Assembly (NCBI GenBank): GCA_948470255.1
Contig: CAOKOS010000015.1
Coordinates: 1-49,766, forward strand
Direction: 5' to 3'
Source of the DNA: an uncultured Lachnotalea sp.
GTDB taxonomy: Bacteria; Bacillota; Clostridia; Lachnospirales; Lachnospiraceae
Length of the DNA: 49,766 bases
Position 1 is the first letter of the stretch, and each line of letters begins with the position of its first letter. The translations under genes were made by a program, and so were the position numbers. This document shows positions 8,134 through 16,664 of this stretch, piece by piece. The notes beneath the pieces are model-generated. The model saw only the letters and a program-made list of their open reading frames with translations, searched no databases and was not told where the DNA came from.

Positions 8134-9471
8134 ATGGTAAAAGTAATTACATATGGAACCTTTGATTTATTCCATCAAGGACATGTGAAATTGTTGGAAC
8201 GGGCTAAAAAACTGGGGGATTATCTCATTGTGGGAGTGACCACGGAGCATTTTGACGAGGCTAGAGGTAAAGTCAATGTGGTGGATTCCTGTCTGGAGCG
8301 GGTGGAAAATGTGCGGAAGACGGGCCTGGCTGATGAGATTATCATTGAAGACCATGCCGGGCAGAAGATCGAAGATATCCAGAAATATAATATTGATATT
8401 TTTACCGTTGGCAGTGACTGGGTCGGAACTTTTGATTATTTAAGCGCGCTTTGTAAAGTGGTCTATCTGGAGCGTACTCCCAATATTTCTTCTACCCTGC
8501 TTCGTTCCAGCCAGTTTCAGATCGTAAAAGTGGGGATCATCGGTACAGGGAGGATTGCTGCCAGGTTTGTGGCAGAGGAAAAATATGTATCCGGGATGAA
8601 TATTATCTGTACCTTCAACCCTGAGGCGGAAAGCGGGAAACTGTTTGAAAAACGGTATGGAATCAGGACATATTCGGAAAGTTATGAGAGATTTTTAGAT
8701 GAGGTCGATGCAGTATATGTGGCCTCGCCCAATGAAACACACTACGAATATGCCAGGGCAGCGGTGGTAGCCGGTAAGCATGTCTTATGCGAAAATCCCA
8801 TTGCTTTTAATGGAAGAGATGCAGAAGGGCTTTTTAGCCTGGCGGAGGATAGCGGCGTGGTGATTCTGGAGGGGATTAAAACCGCCTATTGCCCGGGCTT
8901 CCAGCAGCTCATTAATACGGCCAGGAGCGGCCAGATCGGAGAGATCAGGGACATCGAGGCCTGCTTTACAAGGTTGGCTAACCCGCGTTCCAGGGAATGT
9001 ACGGATGCCAGGTTTGGCGGAGCATTTTTGGAATATGCAGTTTACACGCTGCTTCCCATTTTTAAATTGTATGGAACGCAGTATCAGGACGTGAAAATCC
9101 ACAGTATTAAAAGAGAGGACGGGTTGGATCTCTATACCAAAATCGACCTGATGTACGGGCAGGGGATGGCGACAGCAAAATGCGGCGTGGGGGTGAAGAC
9201 AGAAGGGCAGCTGGTCATATCGGGGACTAAAGGCTATATTCTGGCAGAATCACCTTGGTGGCTGACAAAGAAATATAAACTTTGTTATGAGGATCCCGGC
9301 AAAACGGAAACTTTTGAGCCTAAATTCCAGGGAGACGGCCTACGGTATGAAATGAGTGAGTTTGTGGCCCAGATCAATAAAAATAAATATCTCCTTACGA
9401 AAAATGAAATCGTGGCCATGTCCGAGATCACGGAAATTTTCATGGAAGAAAGAATGAGATCAGGAAAATGA
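8134..9471 (+). CDS. cytidylyltransferase-Gfo/Idh/MocA oxidoreductase fusion
   Basis: A 445-aa two-domain protein. Residues 1-130 are a TagD-type nucleotidyltransferase: YGTFDLFHQGHVKLLERA carries the HxGH catalytic motif, GSDWVGTFDYL the mid motif, and ERTPNISST corresponds to the RTxxISTT signature. This type makes CDP-glycerol or a similar CDP-polyol. Residues about 132-445 are an NAD(P)-dependent Gfo/Idh/MocA dehydrogenase, with Rossmann GIIGTGRIAARF, VASPNETHYEYA and GKHVLCENPIAFN (usual EKP becomes ENP). The start at 8134 has GGGAAAGGGA upstream; longer readings to 7987 run into the terminator hairpin. It heads the 23-kb glycan operon. Domain chemistry suggests synthesis of an activated, oxidised or reduced polyol for the polymer; the exact substrate is unknown. 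Confidence 0.85.
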   Translation: MVKVITYGTFDLFHQGHVKLLERAKKLGDYLIVGVTTEHFDEARGKVNVVDSCLERVENVRKTGLADEIIIEDHAGQKIEDIQKYNIDIFTVGSDWVGTFDYLSALCKVVYLERTPNISSTLLRSSQFQIVKVGIIGTGRIAARFVAEEKYVSGMNIICTFNPEAESGKLFEKRYGIRTYSESYERFLDEVDAVYVASPNETHYEYARAAVVAGKHVLCENPIAFNGRDAEGLFSLAEDSGVVILEGIKTAYCPGFQQLINTARSGQIGEIRDIEACFTRLANPRSRECTDARFGGAFLEYAVYTLLPIFKLYGTQYQDVKIHSIKREDGLDLYTKIDLMYGQGMATAKCGVGVKTEGQLVISGTKGYILAESPWWLTKKYKLCYEDPGKTETFEPKFQGDGLRYEMSEFVAQINKNKYLLTKNEIVAMSEITEIFMEERMRSGK

Positions 9472-9507
9472 GGCTGAAAAAGCAATAAAGAGGAAAAGGG
9501 AAACAGC

Positions 9508-10482
9508 ATGGAAACGCGTTTAGGCATTATTGGAACGGGAAGGATTGCAAACCGCTTCGGGACTGACGGCTGGCAGGGCCTTGACGTCAGGCTGGCGGCA
9601 GTATACAATCCTAATTTAACAAGTGCAAAGCTATATGCGTCAAAATACGGCCTGCCTTTTGGGACTGACGGCTGGGACGCGTTTGTGGAGCAGATTGATG
9701 CTGCTTATATTGCTTCGCCTACCCTGTCCCATGGGGACTATATCAGGAGACTTTTGGAGCGGGGAAAACATGTTTTATGCGAGAAACCGATGGTGTTAAA
9801 AGAGGGGGAAGCCAAAGGGCTCTTTGCGCTTGCCGGAGAAAAAAAGCTGATTCTCATGGAAGCGATCAAAACCGCCTATTGCCCGGGATTTGGGGCTTTG
9901 CTGGAAGTTATAAATGAAGGGCGCATCGGTGAGGTGAGGGATGTGGAAGCATGTTTTACCAAACTGGCGGATCCCGGCCTGCGGGAGCTTAACGACAGGG
10001 CGTCGGGAGGCAGCATGACAGAGCTTGGGACATACGGCTGTTTTGCGGTATTGAAAATATTAGGCTGTGATTATAGTGATATAAGATTTGCCGTGCAGCG
10101 AAATGAACGCGGGATCGACATTTTTACAAAAGTTTTCTTTGAATATGGGGAAGGCGGGAAAACCGGGCTGGTAAAATCAGGGTTGGGAGTAAAGTCAGAA
10201 GGGGAACTGATTATATCCGGAACCAAAGGATATATCCTGGCGAAAGCGCCCTGGTGGCTGGCAAAAGGGTTTGAAGTACGCTATGAAGACTCTTCAAAAA
10301 GAGACAGATATGATTACGCTTACACCGGTAATGGGCTTCATTATGAACTGGGCTGTTTTCTGGACAAAATACAGGGACGGCACAGGGAGGACTTTGTGAA
10401 GGCCCGGGAGAGCACTGCCCTGGCGGGGATTATGGAAAACTTTCTGGAAGCGGAGAAAGTATATAGAGTACATACTATTTGA
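9508..10482 (+). CDS. Gfo/Idh/MocA-family oxidoreductase
   Basis: A 324-aa NAD(P)-dependent dehydrogenase. The Rossmann motif GIIGTGRIANRF is at residues 7-18, followed by IASPTLSHGDYI and the conserved GKHVLCEKPMVL with the catalytic Lys. It is a close paralog of the C-terminal half of the preceding gene: both share IKTAYCPGF, RDVEACFTKL / RDIEACFTRL, and ISGTKGYILA followed by PWWL. This implies a local duplication in which one copy is fused to the cytidylyltransferase and this one is not. GAGGAAAAGGGA precedes the ATG. It probably acts on a sugar or polyol intermediate of the same pathway. Confidence 0.87.
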   Translation: METRLGIIGTGRIANRFGTDGWQGLDVRLAAVYNPNLTSAKLYASKYGLPFGTDGWDAFVEQIDAAYIASPTLSHGDYIRRLLERGKHVLCEKPMVLKEGEAKGLFALAGEKKLILMEAIKTAYCPGFGALLEVINEGRIGEVRDVEACFTKLADPGLRELNDRASGGSMTELGTYGCFAVLKILGCDYSDIRFAVQRNERGIDIFTKVFFEYGEGGKTGLVKSGLGVKSEGELIISGTKGYILAKAPWWLAKGFEVRYEDSSKRDRYDYAYTGNGLHYELGCFLDKIQGRHREDFVKARESTALAGIMENFLEAEKVYRVHTI

Positions 10483-10535
10483 TGTTGGGATCCATGTTAA
10501 AAAGTGGGAAAAGGAATGGAGAGAAAGGGGCGCAT

Positions 10536-11393
10536 ATGGTACAGCTCGATGAAAAAACGCTTAGGCAAGTCCGGCTTATCCAGCTGGAAATGCTGGCGGA
10601 GGTGGACAGGATCTGTAAAAAATGCGGGATAAAATATAATATCATAGCAGGTACTTTGCTGGGGGCTGTGCGCCATAAAGGATATATCCCGTGGGATGAC
10701 GACGCTGATGTGGCCCTGCTCCGTGAGGATTATGAAAAATTCCGGAAAGTATGCCGGACAGAGCTGGATAAAAGCAGATTTTATTATCAGGATTACAGAA
10801 ACACCAAAGGATACCGGTGGGGTTATGGAAAGATAAGAAGGAAAAATACCCTGTTTTTAAGGGAATATCAGGAAGATATGCCTTACGGACAGGGGATTTT
10901 TATTGATGTGTTTCCCTTGGACAGTGTTCCGGCCCACTATTTGCCAAGGAGTATAAAAAACTTTGAATGTTTTTGCATCAGGAAGATTTTGTGGTCGAAG
11001 GTGGGGAAAAAAGAGGACAGGAGTTTTTGGAAACGTCAGATATATAAACTGCTAAACCGCATACCGGAGCAAATGGTCCTTTCCTACTATTATAAAATGG
11101 AGAAAAGGGCAAATAAGAAAAAAACACAGATGGTGCGGATTTTATTGTACCCCACACCAAACAGGGAGTGGGGATATTATAGAAACTGGTATGAAAACAG
11201 TACAGAATTCCTGTTTGAGGGACTTATGCTACAGGGGATTAGAGATTATGACAGCTATCTGAGCTTTAAATTCGGGGACTATAAAAAACTGCCGCCTAAA
11301 GAGGAACGTGTCACCCATCCTGTGAGCGCCATCCGCCTGTGTGAAGTGAAAGAACGGGGTGGACGGCGGGAGTGGGAAAGTAGCAGCCGGTAA
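10536..11393 (+). CDS. LicD-family phosphotransferase
   Basis: A 285-aa LicD protein. This nucleotidyltransferase-fold family attaches phosphocholine or other phospho-polyols to surface glycans. The conserved block AGTLLGAVRHKGYIPWDDDAD is near residues 40-60, with the intact Asp triad that binds metal. Later blocks GYGKIRRKNTLFL and GIFIDVFPLD also match the family. The start at 10536 follows AAAGGGG; an upstream start at 10479 overlaps the previous gene and lacks a good ribosome binding site. The C-terminal FKFGDYKKLPPKEER is typical. No choline uptake or kinase genes are seen, so the transferred group may be another CDP-activated phospho-alcohol, for example the product of the fused cytidylyltransferase. 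Confidence 0.88.
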   Translation: MVQLDEKTLRQVRLIQLEMLAEVDRICKKCGIKYNIIAGTLLGAVRHKGYIPWDDDADVALLREDYEKFRKVCRTELDKSRFYYQDYRNTKGYRWGYGKIRRKNTLFLREYQEDMPYGQGIFIDVFPLDSVPAHYLPRSIKNFECFCIRKILWSKVGKKEDRSFWKRQIYKLLNRIPEQMVLSYYYKMEKRANKKKTQMVRILLYPTPNREWGYYRNWYENSTEFLFEGLMLQGIRDYDSYLSFKFGDYKKLPPKEERVTHPVSAIRLCEVKERGGRREWESSSR

Positions 11394-11431
11394 TGACAAT
11401 ATAGCAATGAGCGTAAGTTGGAGGCAGGCCC

Positions 11432-12292
11432 ATGGATTGGGGAAAATGGAGAAACAGGGAGATCATTGTATATGGGACAGGATATGTGGCCCGCAAATTT
11501 TACAAAGTCCTGGAGGAGCATGGCCTGCGCGGCCAGCTCCGGTGTTTTGTGAGGACAGATCATGTAAAAGACGGTGAAGTTTTTGAAGGAATTCCTGTCC
11601 GCCGTTTTAAAGATATCGGTATAAAGGGGAACACCTTTATCTGCCTGGCTGTCCATGAAGCGATTCTGGGTGAGATTGAACATGCAGTAAAACAGAGGAC
11701 AGAGGAGTATTTGTGGATTTATCCCTGCTTGTATGAGATGATGTATGGGGAACCAGAACAAAAGGCGGTGGAGATTCCAGTCAAAGCGCTTTTGGGGAGG
11801 TTCTCCAATGATTTTCGCCTGGGTATCCGCCTGGCGGCCATTGGGCAGCAGAAAAGCATCAATGACTGGGGATTTGACGTTTACATAAGGGCACAGATGA
11901 TTTACTGCGGCCACGCGACGGCAGTGGGGCGGCTGGAGCAGTTTAAGAGGATGATTGCCAGGTGGGAAGAGGAAGGATATAAAAAGGACTATCCGCTGTC
12001 TTTAAACCGCAGCCTGGGAGTGATTGACGGCAACCACAGGTTATCCATGGCGGTATATGCCGGTCAGAAAACGATCTGTGGAAATATTTATCCCACAGAT
12101 TTGTCCATTGAGGAGATTCATGGATATGAGACTATGCAGTCGGAAAAACTGCTGCGGCAAAATGGCTTTACAATGGGGGAAATCCAGAAATTGGAAGAAA
12201 TACAAAAAAAGTATTGGGGGGCATATGAAGATGGAGCAGAAACAGACGGAAAGAAAGCATCCTTCAGTCAGTATCATCGTTCCGGTCTATAA
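11432..12292 (+). CDS. Rossmann-like domain plus ParB-like (DGNHR) domain protein
   Basis: A 286-aa protein of unclear function. Residues 8-95 look like the small nucleotide-binding module that recurs in this cluster: IIVYGTGYVARKFYKVL, then a second half ending NTFICLAVHEAILGEI. Residues about 165-230 contain GVIDGNHRLSMAVYAGQ, the DGxHR motif of the ParB/sulfiredoxin-like fold, preceded by an Arg/Leu-rich segment. ParB-like domains bind or hydrolyse nucleotides and are usually tied to DNA; here the setting is a glycan operon, so a nucleotide-sugar or kinase-like role is possible but unproven. GGAGG precedes the ATG. The last 68 nt overlap the next gene in another frame. Confidence 0.75.
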   Translation: MDWGKWRNREIIVYGTGYVARKFYKVLEEHGLRGQLRCFVRTDHVKDGEVFEGIPVRRFKDIGIKGNTFICLAVHEAILGEIEHAVKQRTEEYLWIYPCLYEMMYGEPEQKAVEIPVKALLGRFSNDFRLGIRLAAIGQQKSINDWGFDVYIRAQMIYCGHATAVGRLEQFKRMIARWEEEGYKKDYPLSLNRSLGVIDGNHRLSMAVYAGQKTICGNIYPTDLSIEEIHGYETMQSEKLLRQNGFTMGEIQKLEEIQKKYWGAYEDGAETDGKKASFSQYHRSGL

Positions 12293-13850
12293 TGTTTCTT
12301 TGTGGCTTGACCAGTGCATGGAATCTGTAATGGGCCAGACATTTTCTGATTTTGAGGTTATTTTGGTGGACGACGGTTCCACGGACGATTCCGGTGACAA
12401 ATGTGAGAAATGGGCGGAGAAAGACCGGCGGGTAAAGGCGATTCATAAAAGGAACGAGGGCCCGTCTAAAGCCAGGAACCTCGGAATACAGGAGGCAAAA
12501 GGGGAATATCTGGTATTTTTGGATGGGGATGACTGGCTTGACGGCCGTTTTCTGGAGCTTCTGTATGGCCGCGTGGCAGAAGCGGATGCCGATATGGCAG
12601 AATGTGACGTATACAGGGTGAACAGTGAAACGGGGATAAAGACGTACCGGGTCTGTTCCGGGGATATGGGGTTCCAATACACTAAAAAAGAACGTATGAA
12701 ATATGGATATACTTCCATCTGGAAATGTATGTTTAAAAAAGAACTTTTTGTGAAAAATGGGATTGTTTTCCCGGATTGCCACAGCGAGGCCAGGGCAGTT
12801 TATGCCCTTCTTGTGGCTGTAAGCAACCGGGTGGAGAGTGTTCCCCACGCCCTGTATTATTACAGGGTGCTTCGGAAAGGCTCCTTGACGGCGAAACCGC
12901 GTTCTTCAGGGGAAGATGGAAACGCCATCGGGATTCAGGCGCTGGCGGTTCTTTTGCAAAATTTTAAAAATACTGGTCTGTATGAAACCTATGAAAAAAC
13001 ATTGCAGGAAATTGTGAAATTAAAGTTATCGGATTTGCTGTCGATGTTTTTTTATAGGAAAGAAAAAGCGGATTATCTGCAGCTTGCAGGAAATTACCGT
13101 TCTTTTATCAGGAGGATGTTTCCCGGGGCTTTGGATTACCGGTATATTACCTGGGGCGGATATAATTTAAACCGTATCGCCAGCTACATGAATTTTCTGC
13201 ATGACCCTTACGGCAGGTTTAATTTCTCCAGCCTGATCAGCCTGATGAATCCTGTCGAAGGGGAATTTTCATGGAAGCACAAAAACCGATACCGTGAAAT
13301 TATGTTGCGAAGGGAAATTCAGAATGAGTTTTGGGATATTCTGGAGGAGACGGCTCCCCATTACCTGATCCTGGATTTCATTGAAGAGCGGTTTGATATG
13401 GCGGTTTTCGGAAATGGTTTCTTGACAAAAAGTGATGCATTTGACGGGCTGGAGGCGCTTTCGGCCAATGGGGAAACGATAGGACGGGAAACGGAACGCT
13501 GCCGGGAGCTGTGGGAACAAAGCTGCAGGCAGTTTATTGGAAAGCTGGAGAAACAGTATCCGTCCATGGGGATTATCCTGGTAAAGAATTACCTGAGTGA
13601 GAAGACGGGGGATATTTACAGCCAGAAGGAATATCCGAACTTGGAAGAAATCCGCAGGATTAACCAGGTTTTAACAGGATATTATGATTATTTTGAAAGA
13701 AACTGCAAGGCAGTAAAGATAGTGGAGGCGTCAAAGGGGCGCTGGTATTTCACAGACAGGCAGTATGAATATGGGGCAATTCCCTCCCATTTAAACGAAA
13801 TTGTAAACAGAGAGATTGCCGGCATGATCGAAAGGTGTATGGAAGTGTGA
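12225..13850 (+). CDS. GT2 glycosyltransferase with C-terminal DUF6270-like region
   Basis: A 541-aa protein. Residues 14-235 are a family 2 glycosyltransferase: VSIIVPVYNVSLWLDQCMES, VDDGSTDDSGD and FLDGDDWLDG, the latter carrying the DxD metal site. Residues about 330-540 form a second domain with LDFIEERFDMAVFGNGFLTKSDAF and a C-terminal HLNEIVNREIA, which recalls DUF6270 domains attached to glycan enzymes in Lachnospiraceae and streptococci (recalled, not searched). The start at 12225 follows GGGGGG inside the end of the previous gene, implying translational coupling; the longer reading from 12024 is out of register with any homologous sequence. It probably adds a sugar and modifies the glycan. 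Confidence 0.82.
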   Translation: MKMEQKQTERKHPSVSIIVPVYNVSLWLDQCMESVMGQTFSDFEVILVDDGSTDDSGDKCEKWAEKDRRVKAIHKRNEGPSKARNLGIQEAKGEYLVFLDGDDWLDGRFLELLYGRVAEADADMAECDVYRVNSETGIKTYRVCSGDMGFQYTKKERMKYGYTSIWKCMFKKELFVKNGIVFPDCHSEARAVYALLVAVSNRVESVPHALYYYRVLRKGSLTAKPRSSGEDGNAIGIQALAVLLQNFKNTGLYETYEKTLQEIVKLKLSDLLSMFFYRKEKADYLQLAGNYRSFIRRMFPGALDYRYITWGGYNLNRIASYMNFLHDPYGRFNFSSLISLMNPVEGEFSWKHKNRYREIMLRREIQNEFWDILEETAPHYLILDFIEERFDMAVFGNGFLTKSDAFDGLEALSANGETIGRETERCRELWEQSCRQFIGKLEKQYPSMGIILVKNYLSEKTGDIYSQKEYPNLEEIRRINQVLTGYYDYFERNCKAVKIVEASKGRWYFTDRQYEYGAIPSHLNEIVNREIAGMIERCMEV

Positions 13851-15658
13851 AGGAAATAAAAGCGGAGCTGGAAAAACGTTATGAGGATTTATTTGAAAAA
13901 TACAACCTGGAGCGGCCTCTGGATTCCAAAAACATAAGCCTGATTATAAAACGGTCATTGTGCAAATTTCTGGAAAACTGTAAAAAGCCGGCTGTATACT
14001 GCGGCGGCGGGCACACGAAAATGCTGATGGCTGATTTTATTTACGAGTTGAAAAAAGTCCGCTATATTGTGGATAATTACGCAAAGCCTGAAGCGGACAG
14101 TGGTTTTATACTGATACGGGATGAAGAGATAGAAACAGAAGGGATTGATGCCGTCATCCTTTCTTCCTATAAATTCCGCAGGGATTTGAAGGAAAAACTG
14201 AGAGAAAACCACCCCGGCCTTCCGGTTCTGGATATCTATGATGAATTTGAAAAAAACGGGGTGGCAGTGAAGGCTGAGTATTATTACTCCAATCATCCGT
14301 ATCAGCATTATAAAAGAATCAACCAGCTGCAGCGGGAAATCCGGGAAGAGGGCAGGGGACAGGCCAGAAAAGAATTGTATAAAAACCTTGTGACCAAATA
14401 CCTCCATATTAAAGATTTTCGGACAGCGCTTATGAAGCTTGATGAATGGATAAGCCTGGAAGGTATCACAAAGGAAGAGCAGATGACGGCCCGGAGGCTG
14501 TCTGCAGATTTGGAAAGCCTCTATAATATGGAGAAAGAGGCGGCAGCTTCTTTGCCGGAAGACCATGTCCTGCTCTTTTGTATGGATGGGCTTCGGAGGC
14601 AGGATTTATCGGAAACGGATATGCCGAAGCTGAAGAAAATGTTGGATGAAACTGGCTATCAGTTTACAAACGCTTATTCGCTGTCCACGTCCACTTTTGA
14701 AAGCCTGGTGCCGGCATACAGTGAAAACTGTGATTTGAGAACCAGGTATTATGAAAAGAATTATGTGAACCTGGAAGACTGCCGTTTTGCGTCCCTGGCG
14801 AAAAAGCAAAATCGGGAAATTTATATTTACGGGGATGTGGAACATTTTATAGAAGGGGAAGGGATACATTACAGCGGGCAGTTCCTTACGGTTACGGAAA
14901 AACTGTGGCAGTTTATTTTGGATGCCCATGAAACGGAGTGGGGCCTGTTTTACATCCATGAGTTGTATGAAAGCCATTTTACCTTTTCAAACCCCTATAC
15001 AAAGGCGCCTTTGATGTCGGAGGGGACGGCCATGCTCTTTGACTTCCTTCCCATGAAAGGCGGGCGTCTCAGGGCCGACTATGCAGGGCAGCATAAGGAT
15101 GCCATACATTATCTGGATGATGTGGCAGGGCCGCTTCTTTGTCCCATGAAATGCAGGATGGCAGTGTACGCCGACCACGGGACGCTGATTTTGGATTATG
15201 ACACAAAGCTGCCAGACATCGGGGATATGGAATACGTATGTTCGGAGGGCTGGATAAGGATACCACTTGCAATCCGCTCTAAGGAGATGGGGGTGGGAAA
15301 AGATGAGACATTGACGTCCCTTTTTTCCTTCAACGACATTGTCATAAGTATGCTGGAGAAGAAGCCGTATGCGGCGCTTGATAATTTGTTTATTAAAGTA
15401 GCAAGGTCAAAGCTTTATAATCCCGATTTCCGTTATCTGTATCAGGAAATAGGGAAAGAGAAGTACCTTTTGGCTTTCGAGGCGTTTGTTTTTGCGGAGG
15501 GGTACAAGCTGGTGGTTTATGGGGACGGTACAGCTGCGCTTTACCGGATCTGTGATGATAAAGAATATAAGGACAGCGGGCTGATGGAAGAACTGCTTGA
15601 ACGAATCAGGCCGCAGATTACTGTTTGTGACGGAGAACATGTGAAGACGGGAGAGTGA
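13847..15658 (+). CDS. sulfatase/phosphotransferase-fold protein with N-terminal Rossmann-like domain
   Basis: A protein of about 603 aa. The N-terminal 40-160 region (AVYCGGGHTKMLM, YIVDNYAKPE, AVILSSYKFRRDL) resembles the small nucleotide-binding module found repeatedly here. From about residue 235 on it resembles the alkaline phosphatase/sulfatase superfamily: VLLFCMDGLRRQDL, then NAYSLSTSTFESLVPAYSE with a likely Ser/Thr nucleophile, and YADHGT with the metal-binding Asp-His pair. Phosphoglycerol or phosphoethanolamine transferases share this fold, so it may move a phospho-group onto the glycan. No membrane segments are seen, unlike LtaS. The start is either GTG 13847, overlapping the previous stop as GTGA with AAAGG upstream, or GTG 13835. 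Confidence 0.7.
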   Translation: MKEIKAELEKRYEDLFEKYNLERPLDSKNISLIIKRSLCKFLENCKKPAVYCGGGHTKMLMADFIYELKKVRYIVDNYAKPEADSGFILIRDEEIETEGIDAVILSSYKFRRDLKEKLRENHPGLPVLDIYDEFEKNGVAVKAEYYYSNHPYQHYKRINQLQREIREEGRGQARKELYKNLVTKYLHIKDFRTALMKLDEWISLEGITKEEQMTARRLSADLESLYNMEKEAAASLPEDHVLLFCMDGLRRQDLSETDMPKLKKMLDETGYQFTNAYSLSTSTFESLVPAYSENCDLRTRYYEKNYVNLEDCRFASLAKKQNREIYIYGDVEHFIEGEGIHYSGQFLTVTEKLWQFILDAHETEWGLFYIHELYESHFTFSNPYTKAPLMSEGTAMLFDFLPMKGGRLRADYAGQHKDAIHYLDDVAGPLLCPMKCRMAVYADHGTLILDYDTKLPDIGDMEYVCSEGWIRIPLAIRSKEMGVGKDETLTSLFSFNDIVISMLEKKPYAALDNLFIKVARSKLYNPDFRYLYQEIGKEKYLLAFEAFVFAEGYKLVVYGDGTAALYRICDDKEYKDSGLMEELLERIRPQITVCDGEHVKTGE

Positions 15659-15664
15659 ATCCAG

Positions 15665-16636
15665 ATGCAGCCACTGGTCAGTGTAATCATGCCGGCGTAT
15701 AACGGGGAAAAGTATATAGGAGAAGCCATAGAATCTGTTTTAAACCAGACCTATGAAAATTTGGAGCTGATTATAGTGGAGGATCATTCGACAGACAGGA
15801 CGCCGGAGGTGATCCGGCGCTATGGTGATCCTAGGCTGCGGGTATATTTCAATGGCCGGAATGAGGGAATCGCATATTCCACAAACAGGGGAATTGATGA
15901 GAGCAGGGGAAAATATATTGCGCTGCTTGACGACGATGATATAGCCACAAAAAGGCGTCTGGAGTGGCAGACGGCATTTTTGGAAGAGCACGAAGAGATT
16001 GATGTCCTGGGGGCACGCAGCGCCCTCATCGACAGGGACGGAAAGTTTCTCAGGTATGACGCAGAGCCGATCTATAATCCCAAATACATAAAAGCCAACT
16101 TGCTTTTTTACAACAAGAAATTTGCAAATTGTACGGCAATGATACGCAAAGACTTTATGGAAAGGAATCATTTAAGGTATCAGGATCATTGCCTGGGGAT
16201 GCAGGATTTTAAATTTTATATTGACAGCTCCAAGGTGGGTACAATTTCTTCCATAGACCGGCTGGTGCATCTGAAACGGATTCATGATGAAGAGGCGACG
16301 GTCTTAAGTAAGAAGCTGCATGGAAAAGAGCGGGCAGATTTATTTGCCCGGTTCCAAAGGGAGTCCATCTGTAAAAGTGGGTTTTGTATAGGCGAGGAGC
16401 ATTTGCAGGCCATCAATGATGTTGTGACGGAAATGCCGAAAGACAAGTATTCCATAGAAGATGTAAAGCGGCTGTACCTGGCGTTTCAGGAGATTGTGCT
16501 GCAGGCCCGTGAGATGGGGATTGATTATCTCAGTGAATTGGAATATGCATGTAAGAGGATTTTGGGAGAGCGGGTTTTGCCGCGGGCAGATCTCTTTGGC
16601 CGGGATATTAAATGTTTTGGGCCGATGGATTTGTAA
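15665..16636 (+). CDS. GT2 family glycosyltransferase
   Basis: A 323-aa glycosyltransferase that moves a sugar from a nucleotide sugar to the growing glycan. VSVIMPAYNGEKYIGEAIES is at residues 5-24, VEDHSTDRTPEV follows, and ALLDDDDIATKRRLEWQ carries the DxD motif. Typical GT2 domain length is about 230 aa; the last 90 aa are helical and specific. GGGAGAG precedes the start, 6 nt after the previous stop. Confidence 0.88.
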   Translation: MQPLVSVIMPAYNGEKYIGEAIESVLNQTYENLELIIVEDHSTDRTPEVIRRYGDPRLRVYFNGRNEGIAYSTNRGIDESRGKYIALLDDDDIATKRRLEWQTAFLEEHEEIDVLGARSALIDRDGKFLRYDAEPIYNPKYIKANLLFYNKKFANCTAMIRKDFMERNHLRYQDHCLGMQDFKFYIDSSKVGTISSIDRLVHLKRIHDEEATVLSKKLHGKERADLFARFQRESICKSGFCIGEEHLQAINDVVTEMPKDKYSIEDVKRLYLAFQEIVLQAREMGIDYLSELEYACKRILGERVLPRADLFGRDIKCFGPMDL

Positions 16637-16664
16637 AGTATTTTGACGCAGGAAGGGATAGGGA

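Noticed and set aside
12024..12224. N-terminal extension of the GT2/DUF6270-like protein
   Set aside because: It is an out-of-frame reading of the preceding gene; the ATG at 12225 has a strong ribosome binding site and directly precedes the GT2 domain.
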